This document shows positions 17,870 through 30,800 of a stretch of 64,000 bases of DNA, piece after piece. Positions within the stretch are counted from its first letter, which is position 1, and every line of letters starts with the position of its first letter. Origin of the DNA: Prostheceraeus crozeri (lineage: Eukaryota; Platyhelminthes; Polycladida; Euryleptidae); the NCBI GenBank assembly GCA_907163375.1, contig CAJQUW010000533.1, forward strand, positions 372,001-436,000, read 5' to 3'. The position numbers were made by a program, and so were the translations under genes. Below the pieces are notes generated by a model, which searched no databases, had not been told where the DNA came from, and saw only the letters and a program-made list of their open reading frames with translations.

Positions 17870-19620
17870 TTAAGGAAATGTGTTAGGAGGCGTTCTTGAA
17901 CGAATTGGAAGACAAAGTGGAGAGCGTGAATGAATCTGAGGCAGTAATTGTTGCTAGAGACTTAAATGGTCATGTCGGTGCAGATAGGCACGGTTTTCAG
18001 GAAATTATTGGACCATATGGATATGGAAGGAAAGAAAGAGAAGCTTGGTGGCGGAATGAGTCCGTACAGGAGAAAGAAAGCGGCGTTTAAAAGATGGGAA
18101 AAGATAAAAGGACTTGTCGAAAACTGGTCAGCGTACAAAGAATTGAAAAAATATAGGGAAAAGAGAAGTTGCCATAGCAAAGAAGGAAGCATAGGAATAC
18201 TGAATTGGGGACCTAAGCAGCAGAGAAAAGCAAAAGGAATTGTTCAAGATAGCAAAACAAATGAAGAAAGAAAGAAAAGACGTCATTGGCGCAAAATATG
18301 TTAAAGACGAGAGAGGAGAGATTCAGGTGGAAGGAGAAATAATCGAGACATTGAGAACATATTTTGAGAGATTATTAAATGAAGAAAAGGAGCATCTGAT
18401 TGAAGATGTTGTAAAAGTTGAGGAATCTTGCACAGAGGAATATTTGATCAATTCGGATTTTTCCCAGGTGGATCCACAGCCAATGCTATTTTCACAATGA
18501 GACAGCTCCAAGAAAGGTATTTAAAGAAAAGTATAAGACTTTATCACATTTTTCTAGACCTAGAGAAGGCAAACAGTACGGCAAAATAAGAGGTTTCGAG
18601 AGAGCTATTGAATGGGCTCTCAGAAGACAAGAAATGCCAGAAAGACTTGTGACCGTAGTTATGTCGCTATGTGAGGAGTCAAAGTCAAGAGTGAGGACAG
18701 TGGTGCTAACATCAGAGGAATTCCACATCGTTGTTGGAGTTCAACAAGGATCAGTCCTGAGTCCGCTGCTGCTCATCACAGTAATGGAGGAAACTTCAAA
18801 AAGAATCAAGGAAAAATGGCCCGAGAGAACTACTTTTTGCAGACGACCTGGTTTAACAGCAGACAGCAAAGAAGAGGTGATCAATATGTTTAAAAAGTTG
18901 CAGGAAGGGATTAAGAGAAAGAGGTATGAAAATCAATATGAATAATGCAAAAGTGATTATTACAAGAAGCAAAGAAACGGATCGAGTCCGGAAGATGGCC
19001 ATATTGGTGGTGAGGGAGATGTCTGGGGTCAAACTCCGTGCTGTGCACACAGTGCAATAATTTGTGCCATTTCCGTTGCTCAGGACTCAGACGAATGATG
19101 GAGCTGGACAATTTCGTGTGCCCCAGATGTGCGAGAGGAAGCGAACAAGTAATTGGTGATGATAATGGTGAACTGGAAATCGGCGGAGCCGTTTTGTAGG
19201 ATGTAGATCAGTTTTGTTACTTGTGTGATGTGTTGGACTGTGAAGCGGAAGTGGAAAGGACGGTGAGGGAGATAGTGGCAACAGATTGGAAAAGGTGTAG
19301 AGAGAGAGAGAGAGAGACCGACAGTTTGTTGGTAAATAAGTATATTGATATAACCAGAAAGGTGAAAGTGCATGAGGCATGCGTGAGGCCGGCTTTGTTG
19401 CATGGTTCGGAGACGTGGCCACTAACTGACAGGATTGTGGATATTCTACGAAGCTGCGACAGAAGGATGCTGAGAGCTATCGCAGGAGTGAGATGGCAGG
19501 ATGGAGAGACTGGCGCGGAAGTAGCACTGGACCTAGCCGAGAAGATCAGGCAGAGAAGACTCCAATGGTTCTTAGGACATCCAGTAGACAGGTAGACAGT
19601 AGGACATCGTCTGCTCTGGG
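17870..19620 (+). mobile_element. decayed RTE-type LINE
   Basis: The parts appear in order on the plus strand: an endonuclease segment (VIVARDLNGHVGADRHGFQE, then IIGPYGYG) near 17890-18030; the linker (FKIAKQMKKERKDVIGAKYV, KDERGEIQVEGE); the RT region with MPERLVTVVMSLCEESKSRV and GVQQGSVLSPLLL (18634-18780); a cysteine-motif remnant near 19020-19130; and the C terminus YLCDVLDCEAEVERTV, VRPALLHGSETWPLTDRI, CDRRMLRAIAGVRWQDGE (19210-19590). An internal deletion separates endonuclease and linker, and several stops and frame changes are present. A GA dinucleotide run has expanded inside the coding region at 19298-19314. Confidence 0.8.
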
Positions 19621-19624
19621 TATC

Positions 19625-20274
19625 ACTGGCGTCATGTTTTATCGCGATAGCGATAATCGCCCATCAAAAGGTGTTGTAGTATGACAAGTCGGTAACCGGA
19701 TGGTGGAAATTGTGGATGAAGATGATGGGACATTACATACTCGCCACAATGACCGAATCCATGTTTCACGATCGGTATGAAAGCGGACTCTTCAAGTGCT
19801 AGTGCGTCGGATTCTCCATGTTCAATTCCGAGTGCGTCAAACAACAATGCTTCCTCTGAATTTGACGTAGATCCTCCAAGTCAACGCGCTGATTCAAAGG
19901 CTATACCTAATCGATGACAAGTTCGTCTTCCAACCATCCCCAGGACTATTTTCACTAAAGGGGAGAAGTTGTCAGAGTAATATCTGTTTAAAAATTTTAC
20001 ATAAATTATTTCGAACGCCCTCATTGAAATTGGCATTGAACAATCAAAGACATTGGCGTCATGGTGACTTACTATGACATCTGATTGGTGCGTCATTCAA
20101 ATGTTACTTCTATTGAAGCGTTCAATCGCTACTAATTGTCACCGCTAACCTTCACTACACGTAGCTCCAAGGAAAGATCATTTTGCGAATAGTATGCTTG
20201 CATAATTCATCTAGCACATCCTTTACAATCATTAAACGAAATTAGATCGGTGGTTTCGGCAATACTTTCTCAAC
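19625..20274 (+). mobile_element. LTR retroelement 3' part: polyprotein tail and 3' LTR, fossil
   Basis: The first 300 bases resemble the C-terminal integrase tail of a Gypsy-like or BEL-like polyprotein (RPSKGVVV...NRMVEIVDEDDGTLHTRHND). A purine-rich polypurine-tract-like run at 19957-19968 is followed by an LTR-like segment from TGTCAGAG at 19970 to TCTCAACA at 20274, about 305 bp with TG...CA ends. No 5' LTR or other parts are seen in the window. The piece is broken and looks old. Confidence 0.5.
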
Positions 20275-21150
20275 AAAAAAAATAGAAGACAAAGCAAGAA
20301 CAAGTAAGGTGAAGCAAGACAAAGTAACATGTCAGGACACATTCTCCCACATATTTCTAGTTACTTTTAATGAAAGTTCCCTTTAGCTGAGCAATAAGTG
20401 GCGTGAAAATAGACAGTCGGTGTGATAGTCACTGCCATCCAGGCACGCGGGAACAGGGGCTAGGGAGAGCTGACAGCCCTCTAAAATTTCACTTACTTGC
20501 GGCAGCTCCGAGACATTCAGTCAGACTAGTCTAATTAATCGATAGGATATATTTGGCAATACAAAATAAATGCTTCCTCAACATTTCAGAATGATTTCAT
20601 TTTTATTACCATCAACGGGTACTTTCTCCTGTCACTTGACTCATGATTGTGCATGAATGAAATTGAGCTATTACAGCGAGTTCAGAGATGCAGAGCCCAA
20701 CAGGACCCCACAGACTTAGATTGCTTGATCTTCTAAGTTCGCTGAAGATGCGATGAGCGGGAATTCTTACTAGGGCTTTGAGAACTTATAGAATGAGCGG
20801 GGAATCTCAATGTATCTGTTAAAAAGTAAAAACAACTTTTCATCGCTTGCGCTTATCTTATGTCATGAATATCTTCATATTATTCAAATCGTCACAATTC
20901 TATCAAATTTTAAGAAATCCCATCCACATGTAATGCTATTTTCCCTACATCAGAATGTAATTGTTTTCTGACAGTGTGACAACTTGACCTAAAAATCCTA
21001 AGAGCATCTCCGCGACAAATTTGCCAGATGGGTCTGCCTGAGAAATTCGGCTTGTGACTCGAAACGACACTCAGGGCTCTTGCATAATCTGGTGAATGGC
21101 AGAATAAGACGAAAATTCGATCAATCGATGATGATTGCAGCAGCCTTGTT
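20275..21150. other. no gene seen
   Basis: AT-rich sequence between the LTR remnant and the next LINE. No open frame, repeat or RNA gene recognised. Confidence 0.45.
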
Positions 21151-21154
21151 CAAG

Positions 21155-22245
21155 TAAGTAAGTAAGTAAGTGTATATTTCAAAATAGAATGAAAATCATG
21201 GCATTACAAATAATCATAAGCAGATGATGAAATAATTGCAAATTAGCAGTTCTTTCTCAAGGAAAAAAATTAGCATTTGTACATAGACGATAGTTTCAAT
21301 GCAAAAAATGTATAAATCAAGTTAGGATACCATTCATTAGGATGCAGGAGTAAGGAACAAATGAGTGCAGTCTTCGTGACGTAGCCGTGTATGGCAGACA
21401 TATCTGTCCACTTCTTGGCATACGCCTTGGAATTATGTCATGCAATGGATGCTCAATACTTTGTTCACATCTTTCAAAAAAGTCCGCGACACGAGTTCGA
21501 CGAAGAGCTGACAAATCTTGAAAAAGGCTGCATCGACAATCTACCCCACAAATCAGTCTATGTACGCGATTTTGAAAGACACGCAACTTGTGAGCAATCG
21601 TACTTGGTAGCCAGCATAAAAGTGGAGATGCGTACATGAATACTGATACAATGAGACTGTTATAAACATTAAATAATTCACTTTTTGACAAAAAAGCTTC
21701 AAAACACGTAGAACATACAGTCTCTTAGCAGCAGTTTTTAAGATGTAATTGAAGTGAAGATCCCAAGTCAGCGAATCTTCAAATATATGCCCAAAATTTT
21801 AATCTGCCTGATTAACTTCATATTAATGTTGGTATCAGCAACAACATGACAATGTGGAATTATCATTTATCTGGACTTGTCGACATTTAACTTCAGCTTT
21901 CTATCACATAAATATCTTTGAACATCTAAAATGTTAGAAGCTGCATTGCAGCGCGGCAATGGTTCAACCAAGGTGATGTCGTCAGCATAAATTACCATGG
22001 TGCACGAAGGAAGAACTTCCAAGGAACCCAAGTAACATGCAAATAGGTATGGTCCTAACACTGACCCCTACGGCACACCGGATGGAAGCATAAATAATGG
22101 TATATATGTGTCATTGAGTTTGATTTGCTGATTTCTTCCTGTCAAATAGGATTTCAACCACAAAATGAATCCTCGGTTAATGCCCATTGATACAAGACGA
22201 TCAATTAAGCAGTTGTGATTTACACTTTCGAAAGCTTTCGTCAAT
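21155..22245 (-). mobile_element. 5'-truncated CR1-like LINE with AAGT-type tail
   Basis: Minus-strand translation runs from TKAFESVNHNCLIDRLV at about 22240 through INRGFILWLKSYLTGRNQQI, a GSVLGPYLFACYL segment and the catalytic IYADDITLVEPLP (21867-22061) to the C-terminal region YASPLLCWLPSTIAHKLRVF (21317-21691). The 3' end is an (ACTT)n repeat at about 21156-21173. One or more stops and a deletion after the catalytic motif break it. The tail is the same as in the LINE at 12455-13700, so the two are probably one family. Confidence 0.8.
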
Positions 22246-23328
22246 ACATAACAAGGAGAGGCTGCGGGCTCTCTTTTGAAATTATGTTTCCGTGGATTGA
22301 TTTCAGCGATGGAGCTGCGAGTATATTAACCACTCATAAAATCATTCTTGCATCCGGAAAATCTAGGGAAATCGCCTGCAGAAATCTTTGCCAAAGCAAA
22401 AAGCTAGAACATGATAGTTTACAAGTTTACATACCAGCGATGAAACCGTGTCAGCGGGTCAAAAGCAACATTCGTTGACCAAGTCAATGACCCGTTTTTT
22501 GACTTAGCTGCTTTTGTGTAGCCATAGAGCAAGATTTTAGCTAAATTGCGATGTCAGAGTGAATAATCCGTTAGACTACATAATTCTATGAGCCACTAGG
22601 TGATTTGAAATGCAATTCATTATTATTCAACGGTGAAAGACAAGCAAGGATTTAGTGCGTACCAGCACAGCTATGAAAGAGGAGGCATGAGGCAGCGATG
22701 TAAATTTACCAATAAATTTTCATAAAACTGGTAATTTTGAGAGTTGCCAGGGCAATGACTTTTGGTAGACCTAATATAAAAAAATATTACAAATGGAACT
22801 CCTTTTTATTGCTTTTTTTACTATATCACAGGAAATTTGTGCGAATTTGATCGAGGTGAACAATTCGCACTATCAGCATTTAAAATACAGTATATACCCA
22901 GTACCGCGCTAACGGTGTAGTTGCGAAAAATGAAAGGGAGGGCGATTCGAAAGCACTACCAAAAATTCTGGAAATTTGAATCTTACATATAACTTATCAC
23001 TATACTTCATTAACTTCAACCCTACTCGAGCAATCTAGGTTCATTCAGATGTTGTACATAAAAGATTGACTGAGTCTAATTAACATGTCTACAAATTGTT
23101 CAGTGAATGCCTTCAAGTGTGATACTTAAAGGACACCTTCGACATTCACAAAACCACATCATTGGTCGTTTAGCCTGGCAGAAATTGAAGGAAATCATTC
23201 AAAAAATTTCCGCTCGTAAAGGCATGGTAATTTTGATTGCAAAAGACTATGTGCGTTCAAAATATAGTCATCTCGCAAGTTAATTTAGGTCCAGTTTTGG
23301 TTTGTATAGATTTAATGCATGTAGGCAT
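22246..23328. other. no gene seen
   Basis: AT-rich sequence with no recognisable frame. The palindromic stretch GGTCAACGAATG...TTGACCAAG near 22456-22484 is not extensive enough to call a feature. Confidence 0.45.
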
Positions 23329-23332
23329 AGCA

Positions 23333-23418
23333 GGGCTGGGACCGGTTAATTTTTTCGTAATCGGTTAACCGATTATATTTTTAATCGATTAACCGGATAA
23401 AATCGGTTAAATGAGGAT
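23333..23418. repeat. possible hAT-type terminal segment
   Basis: CAGGGCTGGGACCGGTTAAT begins here and is followed by repeated GGTTAACCG/CGATTAACC words in both orientations, like subterminal repeats of hAT elements. No matching second end is seen; it may have been interrupted by the LINE fragment that follows. Confidence 0.35.
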
Positions 23419-23434
23419 TCCCAATATTTGTTTA

Positions 23435-23690
23435 GTTGTCAAGGTTTATCGACAATTACGGACCTTGTCAGTTTAGGATTCGACCAACTTCCTCCACTTG
23501 CAGTGCTTTGATTTCATTGCATGACTACATGGTAGTTCAATTGCGGTTGCTTCTCAATTGCGGGGGCTTTTCAAAGGCCTTTGATACTCTTAAGCTCAAC
23601 CACATCGTTAACAGTCTGGCTGATTTGGAATTTCCACCTGGATTCGTCAACTGGTTTATCGATTACTTCAGTGATCGTTTATAATTCATT
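23435..23690 (+). mobile_element. LINE reverse transcriptase fragment
   Basis: The plus strand reads QFRIRPTSSTCSALISLHDY, then GGFSKAFDTLKLNHIVNSLA and FVNWFIDYFSDRL, which is RT blocks 2-4 of a CR1/Jockey-group LINE including the first catalytic Asp of AFD. Both sides are truncated. An ATT trinucleotide run follows at 23738-23756. Confidence 0.75.
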
Positions 23691-23759
23691 GCATGAAAGT
23701 TGTTCGGAACCATACTTTGTAAAGGACGATTTATGATAATAATAATTATTATTATTCCA

Positions 23760-24900
23760 TTTTTATTACTCGCATTGTTTCAATCGTTAGCGTGCTAGTT
23801 TTGGTGTCCAACATTTCTATCAATGTACTAGTCAGTGCTTCTATATGAATTCTACTTAATAAACCTAGCTAGGCATGTGGTCTACTTGATTAGCACACCT
23901 CCAATTTTACGAATGTAACTTCGCAACTGATTTTAGAAGTAACACTACATGCATATTCTCTTAATTCAATTTAAAGAGAGTCCGTTTTTATTTATAGGTT
24001 ATGTGCTGTAGTCTCCCTAGATTTAAGAGTTAAGATGACGTTTATGCACGTCATGACAATAATGACATAAACAGAAGTTTGCTTTCCAATAAACTTCCGA
24101 AATCAGCAGTTCGACTAAGATCGAAACGTGTGCTTGTGTTTAAAGTAGCAGATGTCAAAAAAATTTCATTATCAGCTTGACGCAGGTCATTAGTTAACCA
24201 TCTGAACCAAAGAAAGCTTTTAAGTAGCATAAGTGAGCATTTCATTAAGTTTACTATACAGCACTCAACTCAATTAGGTGACACGGTGGTCATGCAAAAA
24301 TCTACAATAATTGACAAACTAAAAAACAAAACACCTACTTTATGCAACCTGTGAAACCAATGGCATCCTGCTGTTGTGATTTTGGAGTATGAAAGCTCAT
24401 TATTCAGTACCATGCAATCATGTTACTGCCACAGCTGATCACGGACACGTGCTATTCGACATTTTAAATTCTTTCATCTACATAAGTTTAGTAAAACAAT
24501 ATTATAGAAATCTTAAGTTGCCCAATGCTAAATGAAAGTGAGGACACTGACATCAGAATTCAACAGCTAGGTCTACTGTTGTCAATTGCTGCAAACTACA
24601 ATCAATTATATTTTGCTGGTACCACCATAGAGATCTCTGTGGCTACAGTGCACCATGTCTTGCTCTATTGTTATAACCGTTGTCTGTGATCAACACTTAT
24701 GTTTTGATACTGTGATCTCGGCCTACGGTTTCTTCAGTATGACTAGAGGTGCAATAATTCATGCATGCACTTTTTCATGAAGCATATTTGCATTTGTATT
24801 TATTTTCCACTCTGCTCTGCGATCTGTATTCCAACGACTTGTTTTTAATTGGCTTGTTTAAAATACCTATTTCAGTAAAAATTATTTTGCTCTACCTTTG
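23760..24900. other. no gene seen
   Basis: AT-rich sequence without recognisable coding or repeat features. Confidence 0.45.
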
Positions 24901-24905
24901 AGTAG

Positions 24906-24945
24906 CCTTTCAGTTACTGTTATAACCGTGCTGACGATGGTAAGA
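24906..24945 (+). promoter_or_regulatory. RPL39: candidate RPL39 exon 1 (TOP-like leader, ATG, splice donor)
   Basis: The downstream RPL39 exons require a first exon ending exactly with ATG in phase 0. Here a pyrimidine start CCTTTC (24906-24911), like the 5' oligopyrimidine tract of ribosomal-protein mRNAs, precedes by about 30 bases an ATG at 24937-24939 that is followed directly by GTAAGA. The implied first intron is 8.5 kb. Another ATG followed by GTGAGT lies at 27797-27799 without a pyrimidine tract. The link is inference. Confidence 0.35.
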
Positions 24946-27325
24946 AAATCCTATTAATCAGTGTCTGTCACAAGTTTTGAAGAATAAAGCAGAGTTGCTA
25001 TCGCTGTGGACAATGTCATCCATATAGAAATTTGCGTTTCATATCCACTAAATGCTATTTACTCTTGATAAACAGCTCTCTCTACCTATAAATTCACGTG
25101 CAGTTCATCACAGCACATGATAGGCAGTGCACTGTGCGCGATATTCTAACATGTACATCAAAATATATATCAATTTCTGGAAGCAGAGCATTGTTATCGA
25201 AGTGCAGAATGACAAATGCACCCTCGCATGAAAGGTGTGGCTAGTGGCATGCGTGAACCTCGTAGCCTAGACTGCAAACTACCGCAATTTTTCGAATATG
25301 TAGTTGGAGACGACTGACTGCATTTGAAATTGAAAGGTAGTTTTTTTGGGATGCGGCCTCCATTCGAGGGAATCCATAAAGAATGAACAAGCACGATACA
25401 GTTGCAATATTTTTGCGTCAATAAGGCAAATGTCTCGATCTCAGGCTTTTGCCACCAACATGTAGGAGCTGGACTGTCCTAGATGAGCAGCTGTACTCAA
25501 AAAAGTACGATGCGTTTTTGTTAGCGAAAAGAGTAGCGTTTGCCGTAGACGAATGCTTGAGATCGCTTAACTTGGCTTTTGAACATCTTAGTCATTATTA
25601 ATGTGAAATCAATGATCGAGGCTATTCAGCGTTGCGACCGCTGCGCGGTTCTGCACAATTATGCGGATGAAAGGTTTGAGCTGCGCGTGCGCGAAGCCTG
25701 CGCGGATGAAGGTCTCATAAAAAATTTTCTTTGATTTGGGGTCATTAATTTAGAAGTGACGTTTTTGAAGTTTTGGTTGCTTTTTTCCTGTAAATATACA
25801 ATTATACATTGACTTTATTTAGTATGATAAAACTATTAGGCTATCGTTAATTGTGGGTAGGCTTGTAACTGAAAGAGTCAGAATTCTCTATCTAGTATTT
25901 TTGAGATATAGTAATTCGATGTCTTTTTTAAAATGAAACAACTTGTTCTCATACCTATGATTGCAATAACCACTGTAAGCTCAAAGCACACTAGCGTGAA
26001 GTCTATTGTCGATGTGGTTGAGCTGAAATGGCTATTCTTAGCAATGAACTCAAAAGAAACACAGGGCGATATATTTCTAAATTGCCTTGTATGCTCGGAA
26101 GTCATGGTACTAAATTTCGTTTCAGAAAAGTCGAATGATGACATAGTGCATATCTCACTGTTAGAGCATCCAGGGCGTGCAATCTTCCATTGAAGTCTGA
26201 TTTAAAGCTTCGTACATAATTATATGTTAATGTAATAAATATACATGTGATATGTTTTTCCTGCATGATGCTGTTTTCATTTCTGATACATGTAGCCACG
26301 AGACAAGACATCAAAATTTTGTAAAAGTTTTTAGGACTTGAGTACATTTTGATTAGTGTATAAAAAATTAAATCTTCGCAAAGAAATAAAATCGGAAATG
26401 TCCTGAAAATCTCTCATAGTTATGCGATATATTTTTGCACGGTTAAGAATACTGGATATTCATGAAACCTATAACAGGCTAGAAGCAGGTTTCTATCAAC
26501 AGAAACTTTCCTTTCATAAACATTTTACATGAAACAAATTGCCAATCCACTGCTTAGTAGATAGTTTCCAGGAACAACGAATACGTTCTCAATTGTAAGT
26601 GCTCATGGTTACAATTTCCTTGTATATCATAGGCTTGAGTTTAGACCTTCATTTATACTGCTCTGCATCAACACACAGACTGCGTGGATGATATCGTGTG
26701 TTGGGTTCGCTGGCAACGCTGGCTATTCTTCATTGCTCTATGTCATAGCTTCATTAAATACTGGCAATAATGGGGTGATTTGGCACCTTGTCAATCGGCT
26801 ACCATTACCAAACAGCGTAATTACCATAAAGTTACATGTAATTTCTTGATTATTCAACGTATTTCCTACCTTTATTGCACTACAAATTTTTTTTCGATTC
26901 TTCAAAATTGAATCTCAAAAAAGAATTTTAAAAAACCATTGATGGACTGATATGGCACCGTGCTGGGTGATGTGGCAGTAACTTCGCGTCAGTAACTTGT
27001 ATCTTAGTGCTACGATGTTACAATTTCATGAATTAGATTATGTAACGTAATGAGGCTTCGTATGCATATAATTAGAACTTCATGACGTACTACGTATCCA
27101 GTAATATTTCGTATGTTATTTGAAGCATGTAAGCAACTGAAATCTAGGCTGTTTATTCGCATATTACCTTGACCGACGAGACTATCGGATGACGGTTTGG
27201 CATCGCTGGTTACAGCATTTCTCCTCTTTTTGTCTCTCGATCGTGTTATTCGTCTCCATGTTGGTCCAAACATTCTCGTGAGGCCGTCTTCGCATATACT
27301 TAGTAAAATTTCAATATGCTACCGT
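24946..27325. other. no gene seen; possibly RPL39 intron 1
   Basis: AT-rich sequence with short frames only. Near 26770 and 26965 related words TGGGGTGATTTGGCACC and TGGGTGATGTGGCA occur in direct orientation and could be remnants of a small transposon. No exon or RNA gene recognised. Confidence 0.4.
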
Positions 27326-27336
27326 AAGGCGGGGTG

Positions 27337-27522
27337 GGGTGACTTTGGACAGTTATAAAGTTAAAACTCAAATTTTCAATTACTTTATAGTAGAAAAATT
27401 GCCAACAATTGATATCAAAAGTTGCATCTGCATTAGCCTGACATGCTAACCAAGAATTACTTCTATCAAACGTCTGTTACGGCATTTTTACAAAAAACTT
27501 GAAAGTCACCCCTGAATTGTCG
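27337..27522. mobile_element. possible small inverted-repeat element (MITE)
   Basis: TGGGGTGACTTT at the left is matched in inverted orientation by AAAGTCACCCCTG at the right, about 185 bp apart, with AT-rich sequence between. Target duplications were not found, so the call is tentative. Confidence 0.35.
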
Positions 27523-27746
27523 CACCCTGTGTAATCCTATAGGTTATTGTCCTGAATGTAGGCCTCAAGGACTGTCTTGTGCGCATCTAACCGGACTCCG
27601 ATTTCAATCTAAGAGAAAGCATGTCGACTTGAAAAAAGCTTGCATAAATAAAGTGCGAAGTATCAATTCATTATGTGAGCACTTTCACACAGCAGTTGAC
27701 AGTGATCGCATAACTTTCTTAATATGAACAGTGCTGCATTACCTTG

Positions 27747-27886
27747 GCTAATCAGCTGATTATCATTCAAGTCCGCATAATTATAGTAAGGGTTTGATGG
27801 TGAGTATGGCAAAGTAAGAGAAGCATACATTTTACTAGCTCCAAAAGTAACGATGGGAATTTTCAAAGGAAAATTCACACTCAAAT
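27747..27886 (-). other. possible coding exon, unrecognised
   Basis: On the minus strand an open stretch reading NFPLKIPIVTFGASKMYASL, then LPYSPSNPYYNYADLND, ends at ISQ followed by the donor-like AAG/GTAATG. The start is near an AG at about 27887. The sequence looks protein-like, but I cannot assign a family, and no neighbouring exons were identified. Confidence 0.25.
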
Positions 27887-27889
27887 TCA

Positions 27890-30800
27890 AAGATCAACGT
27901 GGGTGCAAATGTTTCCAAAAATTTACATGCCATGTGTTGCTCTTCTCACTTGTCAAGTTGTCGTGGGGATTACAATTCGAATCAACTGGTCGCCCATTCA
28001 TCACAAGTTAACGGATGGCACACTGTCAAACGACAATGTCTGAATATGGAAGGACTCATCACTATCGACCATTAAAATTCCGTTTTCCTATTACACCCAA
28101 TATGAAAAGTGATGATGCTATCATATTTTATAGGGCCCTGCGAGTTGGACTTTCGTCAACCTCGAGTCGAGTCGGGCAAAATTTTCATACTTTAGATATT
28201 AAGAGGCAAAAATTGTTCTCTTCCCCACGGCTGAGGGTTGGACCCTGAATCACCAGGAGGATCCATTGACTCGAAAAGCAACAGATGATATGACTGATGA
28301 ATCACTTTAGTCAACAGCGTGCTAAGGCAATGACTCCACTACAGGAATTTCTACAGATAAATGAACCGAATAGTATTATACCGTATCTGCAACAGCGATA
28401 TCTACATGCAACACTCATACGTCTGAGGCTTTTGGGTATAATTCTAAGAGATTTTTGATATTGGGTGCGTTTTTTTTAATATGAAGGGTCCTACTGATGG
28501 GTGTCCGCCAAATAAAGCATATAAGAAAGGTGGCATACAAAAATCAGCGGAAAACGGAAACAATTAGTCGTTATCTCAATTAGCTTTATATACATTGTAT
28601 AGGACGGATCACATTTACTGCGTCACCAAACTTATTCCTTAAAAAGTCGAAATGACGATTCGTTTGACTTCGAGAAACTTATTATAGCAGAGTTTTATGA
28701 CAGCATTATGATGCTACCTGTCACACTGTGATTTTCAATGAGTTGAATTCAAGGACTGACGGCGACGCCATTGACTGTATGAAGTCGAAGATGCCTGTTA
28801 TGCGGAACGGTTATGAAGTCGAAGATGTATCCTGGCGAATGCCAGTGGCGAAGTGGGATCCATACTTATGTTTGGCTGTTATCTCTTAAACCCATCTTAA
28901 TTCATTCAGCTACCTACTTTGGACTAAACTTGAATCATCTGTATCATTTATACAAAATCCTTTATTCATAAACTACAGAGATGCAATTTGGGTAATTTTC
29001 GAACCTATTTCATCCACTATTTGTCCAAAAAAGGACTGGAAGAATTGGCAAAGAATGATCGATATGAGCGAATGCGCAGCGCATTTGTATTAGAGAAGAC
29101 AATTGTTCATCTCCTTTTTCTGTCGAAAGTCCCCTCCTTGCTCCCCCTATTTCAAGAAATGCAACTGTTTTTACAGAGACAGTCCCATAGACTTGGAGTA
29201 TGTGTGTAGAATTATTGATGTGATGGCTGCTCTAGGCAGACGATTTTTGTGTCAGTGATGACATCTTAGTGTCGAAGATTTCAAAATCAGCCACGGCTAC
29301 TGAAAATCACTCATCAGACGCCGACATTGGTCGCCGAACCGAATGTTAGCGTCTGAAAAATTTAGTCTACCGAAATGACCCATTTCAAACTTGATGAGAA
29401 AGCTTTTTATTTGGAGACTTTCACGTAGCCATGAGCAATCTTAAACTTGATCACAGAGAACAAATGCGTTTGTGGCGAAAATTGACATTGTTGTGTCCAG
29501 GAAACCGCACTTTTCAGTTGTATAAAGACAAGACAACAAAATTGATTAACTTGACTTTTCTTACATGTCTCATTGCATGGATGACATGTAGCCATTAACC
29601 GAGGAATGGAAATAGCTAGCAATCACCAATGACATTCAGACACTCATAGAAGAACGGCTAGATGCTTATTGGAGCAAGATATTCGAAAAGCACAAATATC
29701 CGCTGATCAAAATTCTTTCGCAGGCATTACTGACAGATTCTACGAAAAAGTGGACAACATAGCGATTTTTGAAATCTTAGATCAAGCCATCAATCACTAT
29801 CCAAAATAATCGCCAAATATCCGAATCATCATATTCTATCATAATTTCTGTGATGTTTTGAGTACAAGGTTGAAATTGAAGTTCACTATTGTTCAAAACA
29901 TAAAAATGCATGAAAATTGGATTTTATGTCCCCTTTTCTTTTTTTAACAAAAAATCTTCCATCGACTTATTTTTTTTATTTTATTTTAACAACAAAAATT
30001 GTTATTGCGTGATGCAAAGGAAGGAACAGTGTTGTTGCAGCGAAATTTTGAATTATTTTGACACCGCTATCAGAGCACCAGAGTTGGGAGCGCATCATTC
30101 GTCACGTGCGTCACAATTTCAGGCATAAGTTTTTCCACGCAATGTATAACTTCAGCAACATGGCTGAAATTCAGAATCCTACTAAAAGTCTTAAATGCCG
30201 TCTACGATCCATGGATAACTCGGAGGTAGATGGTCGAACATAGGGCGTGTCAGGTCCGCTCATACGTGACGCCGGAGGCGTTCGCACGTGATGAATATAC
30301 CGTTCGTACGTGACGACCATGTACAATGTCATTCTCATAGCCACGTCAGACGCTTAGTCTCAGCACTGAACGAGTTATTACTTGAAATATGTCATAATGG
30401 GGTATTTATCAATAAGAACGGATCAACGTACAACGTATAGACTAGAGGAAGCGAAAGAAGACGACCTTCAACAAATCGACGAAAAGAAATAGTAAGTCAG
30501 AAAAGGAAAGCTAAAATATCGAGTAGAGCGAGAAGTCAGCGAAAGTGGGATTGTAGGAATAACAGAAGAGGCACTTCTCTATCTTTACCGTCCACTCAAA
30601 CATCTGCTTTCATGAACAAAACTTCAGCAATGAAAGCAGTATACAGATCAAGGAGATAAATGGAAAACGTATCAAATCCCCAAAAAGAATGAAAGATGTC
30701 ATTTCGAAGACTACTGCGGTGCATACAGTGATTCCTGAAACAAACTTCGTAATGTCTAGTAAGATGCCTGAATGCACTGGGCCTACGCTTCTTGCAAAAG

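Noticed and set aside
19080-19422. two proline/serine-rich minus-strand frames of over 100 codons
   Set aside because: They are antisense to the RTE-type LINE, and the low-complexity peptides come from its GA run.
27797-27804. ATG followed by GTGAGT as RPL39 exon 1
   Set aside because: The donor is strong, but no oligopyrimidine tract lies upstream and the start context is weak; the ATG at 24937 fits better. Not fully excluded.
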